From the NCBI GenBank assembly GCA_003560935.1, contig PWJF01000303.1:1-7765 (forward strand): a DNA stretch of 7,765 nucleotides, given 5' to 3'. A model generated the notes under the pieces. That model was not told the origin of the DNA and did not search any database. It saw only the letters and a program-made list of their open reading frames with translations. A program made the translations under genes and the position numbers. Shown here piece after piece: positions 1 to 5,732 of the stretch (position 1 is the first letter of the stretch; every line of letters begins with the position of its first letter). Source of the stretch: Ignavibacteriales bacterium (GTDB lineage Bacteria; Bacteroidota; Ignavibacteria; T3Sed10-11).

Positions 1-1
1 A

Positions 2-568
2 AGCTTTTTCCCGAGCAAGAATCTGGGCTGCTACGGCGACGGCGGCATGATAACGACCAATGACGATGCACTTGCTGAGAAAGCACGTATGATAGCAAAT
101 CACGGATCCCGCGAACGGTATAGACATTCGGAAATCGGCGTGAACAGCAGGCTCGATTCTATACAGGCGGCGATACTGTTGGTTAAACTAAAATATCTCG
201 ATACCTGGAACAATAACCGCAGAGCGGCGGCTAACAGGTATACCGAATTGCTTAAACACAGTCCGGTCACAACGCCGGTTGAATTACGCGGTAGTTATCA
301 CGTTTTTCATCAGTACACATTTCGGTGTGGGAAGAGAGATGCTTTAAGCGAGCACCTTAAAAAGAAAAATATTCCCCATGCAATTTATTATCCGATACCG
401 TTACATTTGCAGGAAGCATATACGTATCTCGGATACAAAAAGGGGGCATTGCCCGTAACCGAAACGCTGACGGACGAGGTGCTGTCACTCCCAATGCATC
501 CTGAAATAACCGAAGAGCAACAAGTATACATCACCGATGCCATAAAAGAATTTTACACCAAGACATAA
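2..568 (+). CDS. DegT/DnrJ/EryC1-family sugar aminotransferase, C-terminal part (5' truncated)
   Basis: PLP-dependent aminotransferase that would transfer an amino group, usually from glutamate, to a keto-group of a nucleotide-activated sugar in the cytoplasm. The reading frame is open from base 2, ahead of the first ATG at 47, and begins with SFFPSKNLGCYGDGGMI. This is the family's PLP-lysine motif, with the Schiff-base lysine encoded at 17-19. Downstream come HGSRERYRH and IGVNSRLDSIQAAIL, then a late YYPIPLHLQEAY and LSLPMHPEIT. These resemble WbpE/WlbC-type UDP-3-keto-GlcNAcA aminotransferases more than the perosamine or QdtB type, but the exact sugar is inference. About 188 residues are present of a family length near 360-400; the N-terminal half lies outside the window. 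The next gene is a glycosyltransferase, consistent with a polysaccharide or glycan locus. Family call is certain, substrate is not. Confidence 0.93.
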   Translation, partial: SFFPSKNLGCYGDGGMITTNDDALAEKARMIANHGSRERYRHSEIGVNSRLDSIQAAILLVKLKYLDTWNNNRRAAANRYTELLKHSPVTTPVELRGSYHVFHQYTFRCGKRDALSEHLKKKNIPHAIYYPIPLHLQEAYTYLGYKKGALPVTETLTDEVLSLPMHPEITEEQQVYITDAIKEFYTKT

Positions 569-570
569 CA

Positions 571-598
571 ATTAACCATGAACCATTTACGATTAACC
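571..598. repeat. Degenerate tandem heptamer repeat (4 units, consensus ATTAACC)
   Basis: The 35-base gap between the aminotransferase and the next gene is mostly four contiguous 7-base units: ATTAACC (571-577), ATGAACC (578-584), ATTTACG (585-591) and ATTAACC (592-598). The first and last are identical and the middle two differ at one or two positions. The reverse-strand unit is GGTTAAT. Five bases separate the repeat from the ATG at 604, so it occupies the place where a ribosome binding site would be. Function is unknown. Confidence 0.7.
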
Positions 599-603
599 AA
601 TTC

Positions 604-1320
604 ATGGAACGAATTCTCGTCATAATACCTACATATAACGAAGCCGATAATATTCGACAGCTTATATCCTCGGTGCTTGCCGTCCGCGATTCAATAAATG
701 TTCTTGTCGTAGACGATAATTCGCCGGACAAAACATGGGAAATTGTAGAGCATATTAAGAATGAAAATTCAAAGGTACATCTCATTCGTAGACATGGGAA
801 GCATGGACTCGGAAGCGCATATGTGGCTGGATTTAAATACGCCATTGAACATCGATTCGATTACATTTTTCAAATGGATGCGGATTTTTCGCATAATCCG
901 CAAAATATTCCGGATTTCCTCGAAAAGATAAAAGATCATGATCTTGTAATCGGCTCACGATACAAAGACGGTGTGCGTGTGGTAAATTGGCCTATAAAAC
1001 GGCTGATTCTTAGTTTTATGGCTAATGTCTATACACGGGTCATTACCGGCATGCCGATATATGATGCAACCGGAGGATATAAATGTTTCAGAAGAGAAGT
1101 ACTTGAAGGATTAGATTTGGACCGGATCAAATCGAACGGTTATGCGTTTCAGATAGAAATGAATTTTAAAACATACAAAAAGAGATTCCGATTAACCGAA
1201 ATCCCGATCATATTTGAAGATAGACGTGTCGGTATTTCAAAAATGTCGAAGCGAATTATTCTCGAAGCGATTTTCAGGGTGTGGAGTCTTCGTTTGCGCA
1301 GCATATTGAGGATGTTATAA
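604..1320 (+). CDS. Polyprenol-phosphate mannose synthase-like glycosyltransferase (GT2, DPM1 type)
   Basis: Predicted to transfer a hexose, typically mannose from GDP-mannose, onto polyprenyl phosphate at the inner face of the membrane. This makes a lipid-linked donor for later glycosyl transfer outside. At 238 residues it matches single-domain DPM1-like enzymes without C-terminal membrane helices. Visible GT2 motifs are IIPTYNEADNI (residues 7-17), VVDDNSPDKT (35-44), the metal-binding QMDADFSHNP (90-99, DAD at 92-94), GSRYKDG (117-123) and DATGGYKCFRR (154-164). The C-terminal RRVGISKMS segment is typical of the DPM1 group. The ATG at 604 is the only start that puts the first beta strand in place; it lacks a Shine-Dalgarno and is preceded by a heptamer repeat. 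The next gene begins two bases after the stop. The donor sugar cannot be read from sequence: glucose or other sugar-phosphate polyprenol synthases look alike. Confidence 0.87.
   Translation: MERILVIIPTYNEADNIRQLISSVLAVRDSINVLVVDDNSPDKTWEIVEHIKNENSKVHLIRRHGKHGLGSAYVAGFKYAIEHRFDYIFQMDADFSHNPQNIPDFLEKIKDHDLVIGSRYKDGVRVVNWPIKRLILSFMANVYTRVITGMPIYDATGGYKCFRREVLEGLDLDRIKSNGYAFQIEMNFKTYKKRFRLTEIPIIFEDRRVGISKMSKRIILEAIFRVWSLRLRSILRML
1308..1312 (+). promoter_or_regulatory. Ribosome binding site for the glycosyltransferase fusion gene
   Basis: GAGGA lies ten bases before the ATG at 1323, inside the end of the preceding gene. It supports 1323 as the start rather than the in-frame ATG at 1281, which would overlap the upstream gene by 40 bases and add 14 residues ahead of the GT2 first strand (MRFSIIIVNF). 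Confidence 0.5.
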
Positions 1321-1322
1321 CC

Positions 1323-3335
1323 ATGCGTTTTTCGATCATCATAGTAAATTTCAACGTGAAGAATTTTCTGGCTCAGGCATTACGAACGATCAGAAAAAGC
1401 ATAGATTTTGCAGTACAACATCGTCCTTATCTTGAAACGGAAATAATTGTTGTCGATAATGCTTCCGACGACGGCAGCATCGAAATGCTCCGGTCACATT
1501 TTCCTGGTGTCATCACGATTGAGAATAAAATGAACGTTGGTTTTGCACGCGCAAATAATACGGCACTTGCACAATCACGCGGTGATTATATGTTGTTGAT
1601 CAATCCCGATACGCTTGTGCAGGAAGATACAATTCATGTGATGCTGACAGTTTTTGAAAACAACCCTGAGATAGGTATGGCGGGTTGTAGGATACTCAAC
1701 CCCGACGGAACGCTGCAGCTTGCATGCCGCCGCGGCTTCCCGACCCCGTGGGTAGCATTTACAAAGATATCGGGTTTGAGTGCACTTTTTCCGAAATCAA
1801 AACTATTCGGGAAATACAACGTGACCTACCGCGATCACGATGAAAGCTACGAGGTAGACGCCATAAGCGGTTCGTTTATGATGATCCGGCGTGCGGTGTA
1901 TGAGCAGGTCGGCGGATTGGATGAAACGTTTTTCATGTACGGCGAAGATCTTGACTGGTGTTACCGGATTCAGCAAACGGGATGGAAAATTCAATATGTT
2001 GCCGATACCCAGATAATTCATTATAAAGGTGAAAGTACACGACGAAGCGATATCGATGAAATTCGGACGTTCTATAAAGCAATGTCGGTATTTGTCGAGA
2101 AGAATATTTCCCGCTCGCCGATAATCAAAGGATTGCTCAACGCAACCATCTGGATGCGGGCATTGCTTGCCTGGGGAAACCGTTCGGGGTATGTACTTGT
2201 ACCCGCAACCGTCGATTTAATTATGGTAAATCTCGCATTGATCGCTGCCGAGTATATATGGCTCGGGCGCGTATTTCATTTTCCCGATTATGCATATCCC
2301 ACGATTTTAATCGTACCGGCAATGATATTGATTAGTGTTATTGCATGGATGGGCGGGTATACGAAGCACCGGTTATCTGTATCCAGATCGTTCATAGCCG
2401 TTGCGATAACATTTGTACTCGTATCGGCGATTACATTCTTCTTTAAGGATTATGCGTTCAGCAGGATGGTTGTCCTTATTTCCGGTACACTATCATTGCT
2501 GCTCATTCCGGGCTGGCGGCTGTTTATCCGATTGTTCGGTAGAGTTTCGGGTGTGAGTGGATTGTTTAAGTTGTCACCAAGACGCACGTTAATTGTAGGC
2601 ATTAATCCTCTCACTCCTGAAATTATTAAAAAACTCCGCAAACGTATTCAGGAGAGCTATCGTATTGTCGGCATAATCGACACAACGCGACAGCGGGTGG
2701 GCGAGAATGTGTTTGGTATTCCGGTCGTCGGGAGTATAAATAATATCGGTAAGGTTGTAAAAGAATACCGGATCAGCGACGTTATTTTCTCACCGGAAAC
2801 ATTGAGCTACGCTGAGATATTATCGGTTATATCGAGAAGCAACGATCGTTCGGTTAATTACAAGATAATTCCAACCGACATGGAAGTTGTTATCGGAAAA
2901 GGTGCTATCGACCAACTCGACGAGGTGCCGCTCATTGAGATCGAATATCGCATAAATAAGCAAATCAATCGGCTTACCAAGCGTATTTTTGATGTCGGTT
3001 TGGGAATGCTGCTTTTGGTATCTATATATCCTTTTCGTACATTGTTAGTCAGACGGAAAAATAAAAATACCGGGCATTGGATTGACATGATACCACAGAT
3101 AATATCCGGCTCGATGTCTTTCGTTGGACCTCCAGCGGATACTGTCAGTAGCAACGGTACATTTCTCGGCAAACCCGGGTTGACGGGATTGGTGCAGCTT
3201 CAACGGGATAATGATCTCGAACCGGGCGATATTCATAACTATAATATTTATTATGCAAAAAATCATTCATTCTTTATGGATGTTGAGATTTTGATGAAAA
3301 ATTGTATCTTGACATTGACGTCAAAAAAATCATAG
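1323..3335 (+). CDS. Fusion: GT2 glycosyltransferase + WbaP/WcaJ-like membrane phosphoglycosyl transferase (degenerate catalytic end)
   Basis: A 670-residue membrane protein of two normally separate enzymes. Residues 1-260 form a GT2 domain of the rhamnosyltransferase (WbbL) type: SIIIVNFN (4-11), VVDNASDDGS (43-52), NPDT (94-97, in the DXD position) and GEDLDW (207-212). Residues about 288-405 hold four hydrophobic segments. Residues 420-500 look like the Rossmann-type CoA_binding_3 domain of polytopic phosphoglycosyl transferases (RTLIVGINPLTPEII). The end (551-670) matches the bacterial sugar transferase domain: KRIFDVGLGMLLLVSIYP with the hairpin proline, then DMIPQI (588-593), SMSFVGPP (597-604), KPGLTGL (617-623) and a D-V-E-I-L-like tail. 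The usual 70 or so residues between hairpin and DELPQL, including the KFRSM region, are missing, and the catalytic Asp-Glu pair reads Asp588-Met589. The GT2 part is probably active. The phosphoglycosyl transferase part probably is not, and may serve as anchor or scaffold. The frame is clean throughout. Membership of a polysaccharide operon is supported by the two genes upstream. Confidence 0.85.
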   Translation: MRFSIIIVNFNVKNFLAQALRTIRKSIDFAVQHRPYLETEIIVVDNASDDGSIEMLRSHFPGVITIENKMNVGFARANNTALAQSRGDYMLLINPDTLVQEDTIHVMLTVFENNPEIGMAGCRILNPDGTLQLACRRGFPTPWVAFTKISGLSALFPKSKLFGKYNVTYRDHDESYEVDAISGSFMMIRRAVYEQVGGLDETFFMYGEDLDWCYRIQQTGWKIQYVADTQIIHYKGESTRRSDIDEIRTFYKAMSVFVEKNISRSPIIKGLLNATIWMRALLAWGNRSGYVLVPATVDLIMVNLALIAAEYIWLGRVFHFPDYAYPTILIVPAMILISVIAWMGGYTKHRLSVSRSFIAVAITFVLVSAITFFFKDYAFSRMVVLISGTLSLLLIPGWRLFIRLFGRVSGVSGLFKLSPRRTLIVGINPLTPEIIKKLRKRIQESYRIVGIIDTTRQRVGENVFGIPVVGSINNIGKVVKEYRISDVIFSPETLSYAEILSVISRSNDRSVNYKIIPTDMEVVIGKGAIDQLDEVPLIEIEYRINKQINRLTKRIFDVGLGMLLLVSIYPFRTLLVRRKNKNTGHWIDMIPQIISGSMSFVGPPADTVSSNGTFLGKPGLTGLVQLQRDNDLEPGDIHNYNIYYAKNHSFFMDVEILMKNCILTLTSKKS

Positions 3336-3338
3336 GAG
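3334..3338 (+). promoter_or_regulatory. accA: Ribosome binding site deciding the accA start
   Basis: AGGAG overlaps the TAG stop of the preceding gene. Two in-frame ATGs follow: 3339 directly abuts the motif with no spacer, while 3345 has a six-base spacer. The latter is the functional geometry, so 3345 is preferred. Confidence 0.65.
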
Positions 3339-3344
3339 ATGCCG

Positions 3345-4286
3345 ATGGCGAAAACAGTCCTCGACTTTGAAAAGCCCGTATTCGAGCTTGAGCAGAAGAT
3401 CCAGGAAATGCGAAAGTATGAAGGTAATATCGATATATCCGGAGAAATAAACAGGTTGGAGAAAAAAGTACAACAGCTACGGGAGTCAGTTTATTCAAAT
3501 TTAACCCGATGGCAGCGCGTACAACTTGCACGGCACCCTGACCGTCCGTATACGCTTGATTATATCGACCGCATCACGGATGACTTTGTTGAATTACATG
3601 GCGACCGGAGATTTGGCGATGATAAGGCTATTGTGGGTGGGTTTGCAACCCTTGACGGTAAAAGCATTATGGTGATCGGGCAACAAAAGGGGCGGGATAC
3701 AAAATCCAATGTATACCGCAATTTCGGTATGATGAACCCGGAGGGATACCGTAAAGGACTCCGGTTAATGAAACTTGCCGAAAAATTCAACCGTCCGGTT
3801 ATTACCATGCTCGATACACCCGGGGCATTTCCCGGAATCGAAGCTGAGGAACGGGGACAGGCAGAGGCAATTGCCCGGAACCTTTTTGAGATGTCGAAGC
3901 TTAAGGTTCCGATTATCGTTGTGATCATCGGTGAAGGTGCATCGGGCGGTGCGCTCGGTATCGGTGTAGGTGACCGGATACTCATGATGGAGAATGCATG
4001 GTATTCGGTTATTTCCCCCGAATCCTGCTCCAGTATTCTCTGGCGAAGCTGGGATTATAAGGAACAGGCAGCGGAGGCATTACGATTAACCGCGCCGGAT
4101 CTGGTCGAACAGAAAATTGTCGATCGGATAATCAAAGAACCGTTGGGCGGTGCACACAGGAATGCTCAGGAAGCCGCAATGATCTTGAAAGACGTCTTAA
4201 TTGAGGAATTGAAATTACTATCGAAGCTGAAACCGGACAAACTTGTTGAACGGCGTATCCAGAAATTTGCTCAGATGAACGGATGA
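3345..4286 (+). CDS. accA: Acetyl-CoA carboxylase carboxyltransferase subunit alpha
   Basis: With AccD it forms the carboxyltransferase of acetyl-CoA carboxylase, moving the carboxyl group from carboxybiotin on AccB to acetyl-CoA. This gives malonyl-CoA, the committed step of fatty acid synthesis in the cytoplasm. From the preferred start it is 313 residues, close to the usual 315-320. Order of features: N-terminal [12 protein letters not shown] and a helical, probably coiled-coil segment (about 8-50); [20 protein letters not shown] (53-72); [13 protein letters not shown] (81-93); GQQKGRDTK (112-120); [16 protein letters not shown] (157-172); [12 protein letters not shown] (197-208), which supplies oxyanion-hole glycines; and [13 protein letters not shown] (221-233). 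No key motif is missing. It begins nine bases after the glycosyltransferase fusion and ends in an ATGA overlap with the thioesterase gene. The partner accD is not in this window. Confidence 0.97.
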   Translation: MAKTVLDFEKPVFELEQKIQEMRKYEGNIDISGEINRLEKKVQQLRESVYSNLTRWQRVQLARHPDRPYTLDYIDRITDDFVELHGDRRFGDDKAIVGGFATLDGKSIMVIGQQKGRDTKSNVYRNFGMMNPEGYRKGLRLMKLAEKFNRPVITMLDTPGAFPGIEAEERGQAEAIARNLFEMSKLKVPIIVVIIGEGASGGALGIGVGDRILMMENAWYSVISPESCSSILWRSWDYKEQAAEALRLTAPDLVEQKIVDRIIKEPLGGAHRNAQEAAMILKDVLIEELKLLSKLKPDKLVERRIQKFAQMNG

Positions 4287-4690
4287 TTACCTGTACATCT
4301 CAGATACGTGTCCGTTACGCCGATACAGATCAGATGCGGATTGTACACCATGCAAAATTTTTCGAATATTTTGAAATCGCTCGCAGCGATTTGCTCCGGT
4401 CAATCGGAATGGGATACGGCGATGTCGAGAAGAACGGATTTTATTTGCCGGTTATAGAAGCGCAGGCGCGATTCAAGTCTCCTGCATATTACGATGAGTT
4501 GATAACTGTTGAGACCGTTATTAAGGAAAAACCTTCTGTGAAAATGAAAATCGAATACGAAGCCAAGCGGAACAATATGGTTCTCGCAACCGGTTACACC
4601 ATACACGGGTTCATTGACGGGAAGACAGGCAGACCGGTACGGTCGCCGGAGTTTTTCGATAAACTTATAGAACGGTTTTATGAGAAATAA
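4283..4690 (+). CDS. Acyl-CoA thioesterase, YbgC/4HBT hot-dog family
   Basis: A small cytoplasmic hot-dog-fold enzyme expected to hydrolyse acyl-CoA or related thioesters; the physiological substrate is unknown. It is 135 residues, the normal size. The family signature is [20 protein letters not shown] (residues 11-30), with Asp16 in the position of the catalytic aspartate of YbgC/4-hydroxybenzoyl-CoA thioesterases. A glycine common two or three residues after that aspartate (D-x-M-G-x-V) is arginine here. The rest follows the fold: the long helix (24-41), then strands around [22 protein letters not shown] and [13 protein letters not shown]. The ATG overlaps the accA TGA (ATGA), implying translational coupling. 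In many Proteobacteria ybgC sits with tol-pal, but here it is tied to accA, which favours a role in acyl-CoA metabolism (inference). Confidence 0.88.
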   Translation: MITCTSQIRVRYADTDQMRIVHHAKFFEYFEIARSDLLRSIGMGYGDVEKNGFYLPVIEAQARFKSPAYYDELITVETVIKEKPSVKMKIEYEAKRNNMVLATGYTIHGFIDGKTGRPVRSPEFFDKLIERFYEK

Positions 4691-4706
4691 AAATAGGTCT
4701 TAAAGT

Positions 4707-4880
4707 ATGTTAAAAAAAGAACTTCTCGATATTCTGTGTTGCCCGAAATGTCATGGCGACCTCAATTACGATACAGAAAAAAACACGCTGACCTGCAAAA
4801 AGTGCGGGAAGGTATACGAAGTAAAAGACGATATTCCAATTATGCTGATTGACGATGACGAAGATTCACGAACTACATGA
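4707..4880 (+). CDS. Trm112-like small zinc-ribbon protein (UPF0434/YcaR type)
   Basis: A 57-residue gene that is easy to miss. It starts MLKKELLDILCCPKCHGDL and contains LTCKKCGKVYEVKDDIPIML. The arrangement LLDIL-C-P-x-C-x-G-x-L, then L-x-C-x-x-C-G, then Y-x-V-x-D-x-I-P-I-M-L is the Trm112/UPF0434 pattern. Cys12, Cys15, Cys30 and Cys33 are the likely zinc ligands (Cys11 is extra). Eukaryotic and archaeal Trm112 activate several methyltransferases that modify tRNA, rRNA and release factors; the role of the bacterial relatives is poorly defined. The acidic tail ends DDDEDSRTT. The ATG lies 16 bases after the thioesterase stop, with a weak TAGG at 4694-4697. Its last 26 bases overlap the start of the NadC-like gene in another frame, suggesting coupled translation. 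No methyltransferase gene is visible nearby. Confidence 0.88.
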   Translation: MLKKELLDILCCPKCHGDLNYDTEKNTLTCKKCGKVYEVKDDIPIMLIDDDEDSRTT

Positions 4881-5721
4881 AAGTACCGTATCACGTTTAA
4901 TTGAACAAGCCCTCTTTGAAGACCTTGGATTCGGAGATATAACAACCGAAAGCATTATTCCGGTAGACTCCCTCGCAACTGCACATATAATATCGAACGA
5001 TGCGGGTGTTATTGCCGGACTTGAAATTGCCGGGCTGGTATACCGGTATATCGATATGCAAATTACATTCTCGTCATTAGTGCGTGACGGCGATGCGGTC
5101 GAATCCGGACAAACCATAGCACATATTCACGGGCCATTGCGTGGGCTCGTTCAGGGGAAACAAACATCGATTAATTTTCTCATGAGAATGAGCGGTATTG
5201 CATCACTCATACGACAATATGTCGATGAAGTAAAAGGTACAAATACTATGATCACCGGTACCAGACACACCGTTCCGACACTCAGGATGATCGATCATTT
5301 CGCATTGAAAGCAGGGGGCGGGATGGTCAGGTCGTTCGGTATTGATGAAGAGATCGTTATCACTGCCGATCACGTGCTCGCTGCCGGCGGTTACTCACAG
5401 GCAGTGGAGAAAGCATTTAAATTTCTTGAGTGCGAAAAGATGAATAAGCCGGTCGGTGTTGAAGTCCATACCTTCGACCAAATCCGTGAGATACTCGATC
5501 ATGCAGACAAGCTGCATCGGATCATACTTGTGGGCTTTCCGCCGTCAGTCATTTCACAAGCGGTAGATGCAATTGCCGGAAAAACAAAGGTCGAGGCGAC
5601 GGGAAACATTACACCAAAAAATGTACGTGACATTGCAGAAGCCGGTGTACACTATATTGCTATTCCGGAAGCGACGCATTCCCCGCGTGCGGTCACCTTT
5701 ACCTTCAGAGTTTCTTCTTAG
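4855..5721 (+). CDS. nadC: NadC/ModD-family (quinolinate phosphoribosyltransferase-like) protein with atypical active site
   Basis: By family this is nicotinate-nucleotide pyrophosphorylase (carboxylating), which makes nicotinate mononucleotide from quinolinate and PRPP in de novo NAD synthesis. Length (288 residues) and fold signatures fit: LFEDLGFGDITTESI (20-34), SINFLMRMSGIAS (105-117), GTRHTVPTLR (135-144), AGGG (153-156), VEVHTFDQI (202-210) and VEATGNIT (246-253). However, compared with characterised enzymes (M. tuberculosis numbering), Arg105 is Gln103, Lys140 is His138, His161-Arg162 are Arg159-Ser160, Lys172 is Thr170 and Asp222 is Val226. Only Arg139 (Arg137) and Glu201 (Glu203) persist. 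Ordinary quinolinate activity is therefore doubtful, and a paralogue with another substrate is plausible. The symbol reflects homology only. I chose the ATG at 4855; an in-frame TTG at 4849 would add two residues. It overlaps the Trm112-like gene by 26 bases. nadA and nadB are not present here. Confidence 0.8.
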   Translation: MTKIHELHESTVSRLIEQALFEDLGFGDITTESIIPVDSLATAHIISNDAGVIAGLEIAGLVYRYIDMQITFSSLVRDGDAVESGQTIAHIHGPLRGLVQGKQTSINFLMRMSGIASLIRQYVDEVKGTNTMITGTRHTVPTLRMIDHFALKAGGGMVRSFGIDEEIVITADHVLAAGGYSQAVEKAFKFLECEKMNKPVGVEVHTFDQIREILDHADKLHRIILVGFPPSVISQAVDAIAGKTKVEATGNITPKNVRDIAEAGVHYIAIPEATHSPRAVTFTFRVSS

Positions 5722-5732
5722 CCGGCCCTTGC

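Noticed and set aside
531..845. 104-residue minus-strand frame spanning the gap at 569-603
   Set aside because: It crosses two well-supported plus-strand genes. Its repeated L-I-V-N-G-S-W pattern simply translates the heptamer repeat.
1281..1322. Upstream ATG for the glycosyltransferase fusion
   Set aside because: It would overlap the previous gene by 40 bases and add residues ahead of the first beta strand. The ATG at 1323 has a GAGGA at suitable distance.
3560..3985. 141-residue open frame on the minus strand
   Set aside because: It lies wholly within accA, opposite its most conserved motifs. Its low-complexity, Ser/Pro/Ile-rich translation is what an antisense frame of a conserved gene gives.
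4691..4706. Possible promoter or terminator in the AT-rich gap after the thioesterase
   Set aside because: Only 16 bases with no -35/-10 pair and no hairpin. It is better read as the leader of the Trm112-like gene.
5155..5540. Frameshift or sequencing error as the cause of the odd NadC active site
   Set aside because: The frame is open and conserved motifs flank every changed residue in the same frame. The substitutions are scattered, which a local frameshift cannot produce.
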